A stretch of DNA of 34,212 bases, from assembly GCA_023253325.1 (NCBI GenBank), contig JALRGY010000005.1:1841-36052 (forward strand), written 5' to 3'. This stretch comes from Candidatus Nanopelagicales bacterium. Its GTDB lineage: Bacteria; Actinomycetota; Actinomycetes; S36-B12. The position numbers and the translations under genes were made by a program. How positions within the stretch are numbered: position 1 is the first letter of the stretch; each line of letters starts with the position of its first letter. This document shows, piece by piece, positions 7,599 through 15,700 of this stretch. The notes below the pieces were generated by a model. That model was not told the DNA's origin. It was given only the letters and a program-made list of their open reading frames with translations, and ran no database searches.

Positions 7599-9002
7599 GT
7601 GTCGACATCCCCAGAATTAAATTCTCCTGAGCGTATGCATATCGCAGATCAGGCCACCATCGATGTGATTCTTAAATATGTCAATGAACGGCTGATGCTC
7701 CCTGAGGCTCCCGTTGATGGTCTTGGCAATCGCGAGGAGATGAAAGCCGCCCTCGAAGGATTGATTGGCGCTGGACCCAAGGATCCCGCGGAGGTGCTTG
7801 GGATTTATGAGAAATACTTGGCCGACACGATTCTCTCGGCAGACAGCCCCCGATTCTTTGCCTTCATTCCTGCTGCGCCAACGAAAGCATCATTACTTTT
7901 TGACATGGTGGTGTCGGCGGCTTCACTTCAGGGCTGCTCATGGCTCGAGGCCGCGGGTGCCGTTATGGCGGAGAATCAGGCGCTACGAACTATGGCTGAT
8001 ATCGCGGGAATGCCCGAGTCTGCCGGTGGCACATTTGTATCGGGCGGCAGCGCAGGAAACCTCTCTGCGCTCGTTGTTGCACGGGATACGGCTCGAAATA
8101 GAAAACGTGCCTCGGGGGAATCTCTTTATCCGTTGGCGGTGGTGGTGAGCGACCAGGCCCACTCGTCGATTAAAAACGCATTAAATATTTTGGACATGCA
8201 GGCTTTGATCGTCCCGACCGCTGATGGTTGCATGACTTACAGTGATCTTGATAAGGCTCTCGCAGGCCTTGATGTGAGTAACGTTGTAGCAATCGTGGCA
8301 ACTGCTGGCACGACTAACGCAGGAATCGTCGACTCCATCGATGCAGCGGCGGATACCGCGGCCAAATACGGATGGTGGTTGCACATTGACGGTGCCTATG
8401 GCGGTGCCGGAATGTTGGATCCAACGAAGAAGCCTCTGTATAAGGGCGTTGAACGGGCCGATTCTATTGTCATGGATCCTCATAAATGGTGGTTCGCACC
8501 ATTTGACTCGGCCGCTCTGATTTACCGAGACCCACATTTAGCAAAATCGGTTCACACTCAGGATGCCTCATATCTCGATGTGATTCACGCTGACGCAGAG
8601 ACTGAATTCAATCCAAGTGACCTTGCCTATCACCTGACTCGACGTGCTCGAGGGATGGCGCTGTGGTTTTCACTTGCCGTCAATGGTCTGGATGCCTACC
8701 GAGACGCAGTGGTCAAGGGAAACCAGTTGGCCCAGTATGCAGCAAAAAGAATCATGCAACATCCGCATCTGGAACTGATCCGTGAACCAGATCTTTCTGT
8801 CGTACTCTTTCGCCGCAATGGCTGGAGCGCTGAGGATTACGACCGATGGACTCAAGGCCTATTGGACAAGCAAATTGCTTTCGTCACATCAAGTGCATGG
8901 AATGGCGAAACAATAGGTCGACTCGTGTTCCTGCATCCAGCTACGACAACTGACATGGTCGATCAAGTGATCGACACATTACAAACTATCGCCCAAGATT
9001 GA
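7599..9002 (+). CDS. PLP-dependent group II amino-acid decarboxylase
   Basis: This 467-residue enzyme belongs to the pyridoxal-phosphate group II decarboxylases (aromatic-amino-acid, glutamate, histidine and diaminobutyrate decarboxylases). Visible motifs are GGTFVSGGSAGNLSAL near residue 145, the histidine of DQAHSSIKNA stacking on the cofactor, the cofactor aspartate Asp264 in HIDGAYGG, and the Schiff-base Lys296 in DPHKWWFAPFD. GTG 7599 is the start because an in-frame TAA lies at 7593 and GAGG at 7588-7591 is 7 nt away. The substrate is not readable from sequence; PHKWW and QDASYLD resemble the aromatic decarboxylase branch. The 3' end overlaps convergent bioY by 17 bp. Confidence 0.88.
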   Translation: MSTSPELNSPERMHIADQATIDVILKYVNERLMLPEAPVDGLGNREEMKAALEGLIGAGPKDPAEVLGIYEKYLADTILSADSPRFFAFIPAAPTKASLLFDMVVSAASLQGCSWLEAAGAVMAENQALRTMADIAGMPESAGGTFVSGGSAGNLSALVVARDTARNRKRASGESLYPLAVVVSDQAHSSIKNALNILDMQALIVPTADGCMTYSDLDKALAGLDVSNVVAIVATAGTTNAGIVDSIDAAADTAAKYGWWLHIDGAYGGAGMLDPTKKPLYKGVERADSIVMDPHKWWFAPFDSAALIYRDPHLAKSVHTQDASYLDVIHADAETEFNPSDLAYHLTRRARGMALWFSLAVNGLDAYRDAVVKGNQLAQYAAKRIMQHPHLELIREPDLSVVLFRRNGWSAEDYDRWTQGLLDKQIAFVTSSAWNGETIGRLVFLHPATTTDMVDQVIDTLQTIAQD

Positions 9003-9570
9003 GTTTTTCAAGACCCTTCCACGAGAGTGGAAGTAAGCCTGCAGCAAGTGCAATCTTGAGGGCGTCCCCGATGAGGAACGGCGTCAGGCCGAGTGAAATT
9101 GCAGTTGCCCAACTTGCATCGAGGGACACTTTGAGCCACGAAACACCAACGGCGTAGATGGCAATATTGCCAATAACCATGAGCGCTGTTGTTCGCAGTG
9201 GCGTTGTGGTGTTCCCGCGTTCCGCCAATTTACCCACAATGAAGGCAGCAAGAATGAAGCCGAGGATGTAGCCGAATGATGCGCCACCCCAACCCGATGA
9301 CCCCTCAGAGAACCAGGGAACACCGAGAACGCCTGCAAGTGCATAAACGGTCATGGCGAGAACGCCCCGGAGCGAGCCAAGGGCTGCGCCTGTTAGGAGC
9401 ACGGCGAATGTTTGAAGGGTCAGGGGCACAGGAGTGAAAGGCAGTGGAATAGCGATCTGCGCTGAAATGCCGACGAACGCGGCTCCACCAAGGACGAGGG
9501 CAACCTGGGCAATGGCAGCTTTGGACGCAAAATCAGCCAGGACGCGTGGGGCGGGGGAGGCAAAAGCCAT
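8986..9570 (-). CDS. bioY: BioY biotin uptake S-component
   Basis: A 194-residue hydrophobic protein with the BioY hallmarks: IAIPLPFTPVPLTLQTFAVLLTGAALG near residues 40-66, GVPWFSEGSSGWGG, and GYILGFILAAF. BioY binds biotin in the membrane and works alone or with an energy-coupling-factor ATPase/EcfT pair, which is not present here. AAGGA at 9584-9580 (GAAGGATCCC) lies 8-9 nt before the ATG. Biotin import would feed biotinylation of the carrier for the AccD complex encoded at 10297-11700. No biotin synthesis gene appears in the window. The gene is convergent with the decarboxylase, with a 17-bp tail overlap. Confidence 0.95.
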   Translation of the reverse strand: MAFASPAPRVLADFASKAAIAQVALVLGGAAFVGISAQIAIPLPFTPVPLTLQTFAVLLTGAALGSLRGVLAMTVYALAGVLGVPWFSEGSSGWGGASFGYILGFILAAFIVGKLAERGNTTTPLRTTALMVIGNIAIYAVGVSWLKVSLDASWATAISLGLTPFLIGDALKIALAAGLLPLSWKGLEKLNLGR

Positions 9571-9597
9571 GATGGGATCCTTCGCGGTTCATTTCTG

Positions 9598-9609
9598 GGG
9601 GAATTCCCC
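9598..9609. promoter_or_regulatory. GGGGAATTCCCC palindrome upstream of bioY
   Basis: A perfect 12-bp palindrome lies 28 bp before the bioY ATG, and a second G-run with the related form GTGGGGGAAAC follows at 9615-9624. The position in the bioY 5' region suggests an operator, but it does not match the BirA or BioR site forms I know. The rest of the 9571-9753 bioY/DUF3145 gap shows no other feature I can support. Confidence 0.3.
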
Positions 9610-9753
9610 TGTTCGTGGGGGAAACACTACCCAATATTGACACCGCAGGTTACAGTTAGGTCAGTAATAGAAGGACCAACTGTCAGGTGGACCATCTGAA
9701 CTGAATGTTTGTGAGACCGCTGGGGAAGGCGTCACTCACAACAGGAGGTCACA

Positions 9754-10281
9754 ATGACAGTAGTTGCCTATGGTCGCGCAGGCTCGATTGCTAGCCGTGG
9801 CGTGGTCTTTATTCATTCATGCCCAAAGGCGCTCGCTCCACACGTGGAATGGGCACTGGCAAAAGTTTTTGGCACGGACACCCCAATCACCTGGGGCGAC
9901 CAACCTATTGAGCCCGGTTCACTGCGCGCCGAAATTATCTGGACAGGTGCGCAGGGCCTGGGAGCCCAACTAGCCAGTTCACTACTCGCCTTCAAGCAGG
10001 TGCGCTATGAAGTAACCGAGGATGCCTCAGCGGGGCATGAAGGTGAGCGCTTTGCAGCCACCCCAACCTTGGGACTCTTCCGGGCAACCATTGGCCAGCA
10101 TGGCGATGTCTTGGTCCACGAAGACAGACTCAAGAACCTCATCACCCAGAGTGATGCGACGGGCGAGTCAATGGAAAGTGAAATCAAACGACTCTTGGGA
10201 CAGCCCTGGGACCATGAACTTGAAGCATTCCGAATCGCACATGAGGGTTCAACGGTGCGCGTTTTGCATCAAGTTTCGTGA
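9754..10281 (+). CDS. DUF3145 family protein
   Basis: The 175-residue product matches the actinobacteria-specific DUF3145 family, recognised from the N-terminal RGVVFIHSCPKALAPHVEWALAKVFG segment and the following TWGDQPIEPGSLRAEIIWTGAQGLGAQLASSL. No signal peptide or membrane helix is present, so it is a soluble cytoplasmic protein of unknown function. AGGAGG with a 5-nt spacer makes the ATG at 9754 secure. It is convergent with accD. From memory this family is commonly found beside the fatty-acid synthesis cluster in actinobacteria, which hints at a link to lipid synthesis, but no activity is established to my knowledge. Confidence 0.88.
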   Translation: MTVVAYGRAGSIASRGVVFIHSCPKALAPHVEWALAKVFGTDTPITWGDQPIEPGSLRAEIIWTGAQGLGAQLASSLLAFKQVRYEVTEDASAGHEGERFAATPTLGLFRATIGQHGDVLVHEDRLKNLITQSDATGESMESEIKRLLGQPWDHELEAFRIAHEGSTVRVLHQVS

Positions 10282-10296
10282 CTTTGGAACCTGTCC

Positions 10297-11700
10297 TTAT
10301 AGCGGAATATTGCCGTGATTGCCGCGCGCTCCCGGTGTTTCTAGGAGTACTTCGGCGACCGCACGACGTGTCACCATGGGTTCAACAACTGAATCCACAA
10401 CACCCATGTCGACAGCCCGTTTGATTCCACCGGAAATGACCTCGTGCTCTGCTGCCAATTCGAGTTCGACTTGTTCGCGGCTTTCCTCGGGAACTTCAGC
10501 GAGTCGGCGGCGATGCAAAATGCGAATTGCTGCGACAGAGCCCATGACCGCAACTTCGGCATTGGGCCAGGCAAACACTTTGGTGGCACCAAGTGAAGAT
10601 GAATTCATTGCAACAAATGCGCCGCCGTATGCCTTGCGGGTGACAACGGTGACGCGTGGCGTCACACACTCGGCAAATGCGTGCAAGAGCTTCGCTCCAC
10701 GGCGAACAACGCCTTCCCACTCCTGACCGAGGCCAGGTAAATAGCCAGGGACATCGACAATGACGACGAGGGGAACAGCAAATGAGTCACACATGCGCAC
10801 AAAGCGTGCCGCTTTTTCTGCACTGGATGAGTCAAGGCACCCACCAAGGCGTAGTGGATTGTTTGCCACAATGCCAACGGTCCTGCCACCAAGACGGCCT
10901 AACCCGACAACGATGTTAGGCGCCCACTTGGCATGGAGTTCAACAAATGAATCTAGGTCAACAAAACCTTCGACGATTGGATGAACGTCGTAGGCGCGGC
11001 GTGATGACTCAGGGAGCAGTGCGCCAAGATCGCGGTCCTCGATGTCCTCCAGATTCAGTGAACCTTGATGTCCGAGCAGATCAACGAGTGCTCGGCCGTA
11101 GTCGATAGCCTCAGTTTCCGAATCGGTCGTAATGTGAACGACACCACTGCGACGACCATGTGGTTCAGGACCTCCAAGGCGATCCATGTCGACGTCCTCG
11201 CCGGTCACGGAGCGAACCACCTCGGGCCCAGTGACAAAGATGCGGCCGGCGGGTCCAAGAACAACGATGTCGGTCAGGGCTGGGCCATAGGCGGCGCCAC
11301 CTGCGGCAGGTCCGAGTACAACGGAGATTTGTGGCACTTTGCCGGAAGCTCGAGTCATGGACAGAAATACGCGACCAACGGCATCGAGGCTTGCGACACC
11401 TTCACGCAGGCGAGCGCCACCTGAGTGCCACATGCCAACTATGGGTGCAGAGTCGGCGAGTGCACGGTCGTAGGCCGTGACGATTGCACGGCAGCCCGCT
11501 TCACCCATGGCGCCACCCTGAACGGTTGGGTCGGTGCAAAAAGCTACGCAGTGAGTCCCTTGGGCTCGGCCAACGGCTGCGATGACTCCGCGATCATCAA
11601 CGGGGGTGATGGTGGTGAACTCACCATCGTCAAAGAACTTTCCAAGTCGTACCAGAGGCGATCGTGGATCGAGCTGATTGAGTTCAGTTTCTGCGGTCAT
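10297..11700 (-). CDS. accD: Acyl-CoA (acetyl/propionyl-CoA) carboxylase carboxyltransferase subunit, AccD6-like
   Basis: The 467-residue product is a complete carboxyltransferase of the PccB/AccD5/AccD6 type, with N- and C-terminal crotonase-like halves and no zinc finger. It transfers CO2 from carboxybiotin to acetyl-CoA or propionyl-CoA, making malonyl-CoA for the fatty-acid genes upstream. Seen motifs include GGARLREGVASL, GPAAGGAAYGPALTD, FVTGPEVV in the N-half and VDVPGYLPGLGQE, RKAYGGAFVAMNS in the C-half. ATG 11700 is chosen because AGGAG in the tail of fabF is 8 nt upstream and the gap to the fabF stop is 1 bp. It closes the fab operon, as accD6 does in mycobacteria. The biotin carrier/carboxylase subunit is not in the window. 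Confidence 0.93.
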   Translation of the reverse strand: MTAETELNQLDPRSPLVRLGKFFDDGEFTTITPVDDRGVIAAVGRAQGTHCVAFCTDPTVQGGAMGEAGCRAIVTAYDRALADSAPIVGMWHSGGARLREGVASLDAVGRVFLSMTRASGKVPQISVVLGPAAGGAAYGPALTDIVVLGPAGRIFVTGPEVVRSVTGEDVDMDRLGGPEPHGRRSGVVHITTDSETEAIDYGRALVDLLGHQGSLNLEDIEDRDLGALLPESSRRAYDVHPIVEGFVDLDSFVELHAKWAPNIVVGLGRLGGRTVGIVANNPLRLGGCLDSSSAEKAARFVRMCDSFAVPLVVIVDVPGYLPGLGQEWEGVVRRGAKLLHAFAECVTPRVTVVTRKAYGGAFVAMNSSSLGATKVFAWPNAEVAVMGSVAAIRILHRRRLAEVPEESREQVELELAAEHEVISGGIKRAVDMGVVDSVVEPMVTRRAVAEVLLETPGARGNHGNIPL

Positions 11701-11701
11701 G

Positions 11702-12934
11702 TCATACGCTCCTGAAAACAACGGCGACATCGTGTCCACCGAATCCGAATGAATTGTTAAGTGCAGCGATGTCCCCGCCAGGAAGGTCTGTTACTCCGGC
11801 TCCACTCACGTTGAGGTTGACCTCCGGGTCAAGGTCCACGAGGTTGAGAGTTGGCGGTGCTTTACGGTCACGCAGTGCGAGCATGGTGTAGATCGATTCA
11901 ATTGCTCCAGCGCCGCCGAGCAAGTGGCCTGTCATCGATTTTGTGCCCGCGACATAGGTACTGTCCGTTGCCGCACCTAGCGCTCGGCGAATGGCGACCG
12001 CCTCAGCGATGTCACCCTGCGGAGTTGACGTTGCATGGGCGTTGACGTGCACGATGTCAGTTGTTGCTAGGCCAGCATCGTCGAGTGCTGCCAGGATTGC
12101 GCGCGCGGCTCCTTCGCCTTCCGGGTCTGGTTGGGCAATGTGGTGACCATCGCTGGTCAAACCAGCCCCCGCGTAACGTCCAAGAATTTTGGCTCCACGC
12201 GCCTTGGCAAACTCTTCGGATTCCAATACAACAATTCCGGCGCCTTCACCCATGACAAAACCGTCGCGTGCAAGGTCATAAGGCCGTGAGGCTGCCGTAG
12301 GGTCGTCGTTGCGAGTGGAGAGGGCTCGCATGGCGGCAAAGCCCGCCATCGTGATGGGATGGATGGCAGCTTCGGCACCGCCAGCGACGACTACGTCGGC
12401 ACGGCCGCTTTGAATCATGCGGGCCGCATAGGAAATTGCTTCAGCACCGGATGCGCAGGCGCTCACGGGTGTGTGAACACCGGCGCGGGCACCAATTTCG
12501 AGACCGACAATTGCCGCTGGGCCATTGGGCATGATCATGGTGACCATGTGAGGAGAAATGCGCGATGGCCCCCGCTCCAAGAGGGTGTCATAAGCGCTCA
12601 GAAGCGAGGTGACGCCACCGATCCCTGTGGCGATCACTGTTCCCAATCGGTCAAGATCCATCTCAGGTGCACCGGCTTGAGCCCACGCTTCACGTGCGGC
12701 AACGAGCGCCGCCTGCTGTGAACGATCCATGCGGCGTGATTCGACTCGATCAAGGACATCAACAGGATTCACGGCCATGATTCCAGCGATTTTTGCATTT
12801 TGGACGTCAACCCAGGCTTCGGGAATAACAATGATGCCAGAGTGCCCACCAAGTACTGCTTCCCAGTTGGACTCGACATCGCCACCAACTGGTGTTGTCA
12901 TCCCCATTCCGGTGACTACTACTTCGCGGGACAT
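11702..12934 (-). CDS. fabF: Beta-ketoacyl-ACP synthase II (KasA/FabF type)
   Basis: This 410-residue condensing enzyme elongates acyl-ACP with malonyl-ACP in type II fatty-acid synthesis. The catalytic Cys160 sits in TPVSACASGAEA, and the two active-site histidines lie in VNAHATSTPQGD and SMTGHLLGGAGAIES. The C-terminal NNSFGFGGHD loop is intact. Length is normal. GGAGG is 4 nt before ATG 12934. It lies downstream of acpP with a 96-bp gap that contains a strong hairpin, and accD follows after 1 bp. Its position after fabD-fabH-acpP matches the Streptomyces fab operon. Confidence 0.96.
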   Translation of the reverse strand: MSREVVVTGMGMTTPVGGDVESNWEAVLGGHSGIIVIPEAWVDVQNAKIAGIMAVNPVDVLDRVESRRMDRSQQAALVAAREAWAQAGAPEMDLDRLGTVIATGIGGVTSLLSAYDTLLERGPSRISPHMVTMIMPNGPAAIVGLEIGARAGVHTPVSACASGAEAISYAARMIQSGRADVVVAGGAEAAIHPITMAGFAAMRALSTRNDDPTAASRPYDLARDGFVMGEGAGIVVLESEEFAKARGAKILGRYAGAGLTSDGHHIAQPDPEGEGAARAILAALDDAGLATTDIVHVNAHATSTPQGDIAEAVAIRRALGAATDSTYVAGTKSMTGHLLGGAGAIESIYTMLALRDRKAPPTLNLVDLDPEVNLNVSGAGVTDLPGGDIAALNNSFGFGGHDVAVVFRSV

Positions 12935-12966
12935 TGTTCCTCCAAGAAATTATCTGCTGAAATTTT

Positions 12967-13003
12967 GTGGGTACCGGTCATGCAACATGACCGGTACGCC
13001 CAC
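12967..13003 (-). terminator. Strong hairpin between acpP and fabF (attenuator or processing site)
   Basis: On the transcribed strand GTGGG pairs with CCCAC and TACCGGTCATG pairs with CATGACCGGTA around a TTG loop. The stem is 16 bp with one 2-nt bulge. It is followed by ACAAAATTTC rather than a clean U-run, so partial termination or an RNase/stability barrier is more likely than full termination. It lies 28 nt after the acpP stop and ends 33 nt before fabF. Confidence 0.6.
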
Positions 13004-13030
13004 ATATTTGGTATTGATTGGTGCAATCAG

Positions 13031-13270
13031 TTATGAATTTGCATTGATGAATGCGACTGCGTCACCAACTGTGCGCATGTTCTTTGCATCGTCGTCAGAG
13101 ATCTTCACACCCCATTTGTCTTCGGCTGCCATTACAACTTCAACCATGGAGAGCGAATCGACATCAAGGTCATCGACAAATGCTTTATCGAGTTGAACAT
13201 CATCAATTGGCACGCCTGCGACCTCATTGATGATTGCGGCGAAACCTACAAGTACGTCTTCCTGGCTCAT
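13031..13270 (-). CDS. acpP: Acyl carrier protein
   Basis: The 79-residue acidic protein carries growing acyl chains on a 4'-phosphopantetheine arm attached to Ser39 in the DLDVDSLSMVE motif. The four-helix ACP pattern, with acidic helix II and GVKISDDDAKNMRTVGDAVAFI, is complete. ATG 13270 is selected over the longer frame because AAAGGA lies 6-7 nt upstream and the sequence before it is not conserved. It sits between fabH and fabF. Hairpins occur on both sides (12967-13003 and 13304-13332), which would allow its transcript level to differ from its neighbours, as expected for a protein needed in excess. Confidence 0.96.
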   Translation of the reverse strand: MSQEDVLVGFAAIINEVAGVPIDDVQLDKAFVDDLDVDSLSMVEVVMAAEDKWGVKISDDDAKNMRTVGDAVAFINANS

Positions 13271-13303
13271 TGCTTTTCCTTTCATTTGACTTTTTCGATT
13301 GTT

Positions 13304-13332
13304 GCCCAAGTGGGCTCCCACCGACCGGTGGG
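13304..13332 (-). other. Two small hairpins between fabH and acpP
   Basis: CCCACC-GGTC-GGTGGG (13332-13317 on the minus strand) is followed directly by GCCCA-CT-TGGGC (13315-13304), then a short A-rich stretch. They fill much of the 66-bp gap between fabH and acpP. They could be a processing or stability element at the 5' end of an acpP transcript. They lack a U-tract, so are not a canonical terminator. Confidence 0.45.
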
Positions 13333-13336
13333 TGGT

Positions 13337-14347
13337 TTAAGGGAGTTTTACAACTTGTGCTGCATAGACCAGTCCCGCACCGAATCCAATCAGTAGTGCG
13401 GTGTCGCCAGACTTTGCCTCACCGGTTTCAAGCATGCGGTCCATTGCGAGTGGGATCGAGGCTGCCGAGGTGTTGCCCGTTGTCACGATGTCTCGGGCAA
13501 CGACAACGCTCTCTGGTAGGGCGAGTGCGCGAACGAGGGCATCGGTGATTCGGTTATTCGCCTGGTGGGGGATGAAAACGTCGAGCTGCTCTGCTGTGAT
13601 TCCCGCGGCTTCGAGGGCGTCCTTGGTGGCTTTCGCCATTTCCGTGACGGCCCAGCGGAATACTTGCTGTCCCGCCATGGTGACCGTTGGATAACCCAAG
13701 GAGGGGTCATCGCGGAAGGCCACACTTGAGGCAGTCATATTGATGGCCTGCAATTGACTGCCATCGCCGCCCCACACGACGGGTGCGATTCTCGGTTGAT
13801 CGCTAGGACCAATAACGGCTGCTCCGGCTCCATCGGCGAATATGAAGGCTGTTCCGCGATCTGTGTGGTTGACAATGTCAGTCAGTTTTTCAACACCTAC
13901 AACGACGACATACTTGGCGCTGCCTCCGCGGATCATGTCATTTGCCAAGGCAACGCCATAACAAAAACCAGCGCAGGCCGCTGATATGTCCATGGCCGCA
14001 GCACCACGTGCTCCAATGAGTTCGCTGACTTCAACTGCAGCCGATGGAGTTGGGTACGGATGGCTGATCGTGGCAAGGAGAACCATGTCAATGTCACTGG
14101 GATCGATGCCTGCTCGCGCAATGGCCATATTTGCCGCAGCCGTTGCCATGGTCACCACGGTGTCAGAGTCTGAAGCATGGCGGCGCTCGGTGATGCCGGA
14201 ACGCTCACGGATCCATTCGTCGGATGAATCAATGCGGGTGCAAATCTCAGCATTCGTGACGATATTTGAAGGGCGATAACTCCCCACGGAGAGAATTTGC
14301 GAGTACTGCGCCCCAGTTGGGCTCGAAAGCGTTACTGACTCAGACAT
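13337..14347 (-). CDS. fabH: Beta-ketoacyl-ACP synthase III
   Basis: FabH starts fatty-acid synthesis by condensing an acyl-CoA primer with malonyl-ACP. The 336-residue product has the catalytic triad Cys125 (ISAACAGFCYG), His261 (FIPHQANNR) and Asn292 (TTGNTSAAS), and the SSDEWIRERSGI and GADGAG-like (FADGAGAAVIG) blocks. Start ATG 14347 has GGAG 6 nt upstream; a TTG one codon earlier is less likely. It begins 12 bp after the fabD stop and precedes acpP. Nothing in the sequence fixes primer preference for branched or straight chains. Confidence 0.95.
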   Translation of the reverse strand: MSESVTLSSPTGAQYSQILSVGSYRPSNIVTNAEICTRIDSSDEWIRERSGITERRHASDSDTVVTMATAAANMAIARAGIDPSDIDMVLLATISHPYPTPSAAVEVSELIGARGAAAMDISAACAGFCYGVALANDMIRGGSAKYVVVVGVEKLTDIVNHTDRGTAFIFADGAGAAVIGPSDQPRIAPVVWGGDGSQLQAINMTASSVAFRDDPSLGYPTVTMAGQQVFRWAVTEMAKATKDALEAAGITAEQLDVFIPHQANNRITDALVRALALPESVVVARDIVTTGNTSAASIPLAMDRMLETGEAKSGDTALLIGFGAGLVYAAQVVKLP

Positions 14348-14359
14348 CAATCGCTCCGA

Positions 14360-15541
14360 TCAGATTTGTTCGAGAGGGTGAAGGCGAAGCAGCGGTTGGC
14401 CAGGTGCGACAGGATCGCCGTCTTCAGCGAGCCACTCAATAACCGTGCCGCCGTGTGGCGCTGCAATGGGGATTTCCTCACGCAAGGTTTTGATGATGCC
14501 AATTTCGGTGGTCGCGGGGACGATGTCTCCGTCAACGAACTGGTGGGCTCCCAGGCGGAATGTTCCCTTCGCGGGGGCAATTACTAATCGCCAGGTGGGT
14601 GTTGAATCAATCACTGAATGAACTCCATGTTTCTCAATTAGTTTCCAGGCAGCAGGAAGGTCGTCGGGGGTTTTCAACGCGAGCGTTTCAACTCCAGGCA
14701 TTGCGCGCTTGGCAAGCCCTGTCAAAGTCCCCGCGGGCGGTATTTCAATCATCGCGGTAACGCCAAGGTCGAGCATTGTTTGCATGCAGAGATCCCACCG
14801 AACTGGTTGGGACACCTGCTGGACCACTCGTCGGATCACTTCGCGTCCGTCATGGACAACTTGGCCGTCTTTATTAGAAATTAATCGGATGCGTGGGTCA
14901 TGTGTGGTGATGGCGTTACCAATTTTGCCGAGTACGGCAGTTGCTGGCGCCATATGTTCTGTGTGGAATGCGCCGGCGACTTCGAGTGCGCGAACGCGGG
15001 CACCGTCAGGCGCGACGAAACTTGCAAGTTGCTCCATGGTTCCGGCAACCACGATCTGGCCTGAGCCATTCATGTTGGCGGGAGTGAGCCCTACTTCACG
15101 TGCGGCGGCCACAACTTCGTCCGGGTCACCTCCTAGGACGGCACTCATGCCGGTCTTGGTCACCGCCGCGGCATGTGCCATTGCCTTGCCGCGCTCGCGA
15201 ACAAAAACCATGGCTTGCTCGGCGGTCATGACCCCAGCACCAACGGCGGCGGTGATTTCACCAACGGAATGTCCGGCACCCGCGCTGATGGAAGCGTAGG
15301 CGCCCGATGGGTGAGGGAACAAGCTGAGCAAAGTGACAAGACCGGCCCCAACAATGAGCGGTTGGGCAATTGCGGTGTCGCGGATCGTGTCGGCATCAGA
15401 TCGGGTGCCATGTTCGATCAGATCAATACCGCTCACGAGTGAGAGCCACTCCAGTCGTTCAACGACTCCGGGAACGTCAAGCCATGGAGTGAGGAAACCG
15501 GGGGACTGGGCACCCTGACCGGGCGCAACAACTACGAGCAC
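14360..15541 (-). CDS. fabD: Malonyl-CoA:ACP transacylase with C-terminal biotinyl/lipoyl-like domain
   Basis: Residues 1-310 are a complete FabD, which moves malonate from CoA to ACP. They contain the N-terminal APGQGAQ oxyanion loop, the nucleophile Ser92 in GAGHSVGE and the catalytic His193 in AGAFHTEHM. Residues 312-393 form an added domain that resembles the biotinyl/lipoyl carrier fold (an APAKGTF strand, GDIV turn, then APHGGTV and EDGDPVAPGQPLLRL). The residue where carrier proteins have the modified lysine aligns with Arg354 (TLREE). The start is GTG 15541 with GGAAGG 8 nt upstream; the open frame extends back to 15802 without conservation. It leads the leftward fab operon. I recall similar tails in other actinobacterial FabD proteins but cannot verify this. 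Confidence 0.92.
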   Translation of the reverse strand: MLVVVAPGQGAQSPGFLTPWLDVPGVVERLEWLSLVSGIDLIEHGTRSDADTIRDTAIAQPLIVGAGLVTLLSLFPHPSGAYASISAGAGHSVGEITAAVGAGVMTAEQAMVFVRERGKAMAHAAAVTKTGMSAVLGGDPDEVVAAAREVGLTPANMNGSGQIVVAGTMEQLASFVAPDGARVRALEVAGAFHTEHMAPATAVLGKIGNAITTHDPRIRLISNKDGQVVHDGREVIRRVVQQVSQPVRWDLCMQTMLDLGVTAMIEIPPAGTLTGLAKRAMPGVETLALKTPDDLPAAWKLIEKHGVHSVIDSTPTWRLVIAPAKGTFRLGAHQFVDGDIVPATTEIGIIKTLREEIPIAAPHGGTVIEWLAEDGDPVAPGQPLLRLHPLEQI

Positions 15542-15700
15542 TGCTCTAGCCTTCCGTAGGAAACCACAATCAGTCGCGGTGACGCGGCCAATTAAATGGG
15601 CGAATCTTTGTAGGAATCCTATAAGTTTGGGCATCGCTGGGCTCGGGCGGTGAGAATGACCGTGTTTATACGGTATTGCCCAGGATGCTGGGCGACAATA

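Noticed and set aside
9629..9660. BirA-type biotin operator upstream of bioY
   Set aside because: CTGTAACC with GGGTAGTG 15 bp later vaguely recalls the paired half-sites, but one half lacks a base and the other matches poorly.
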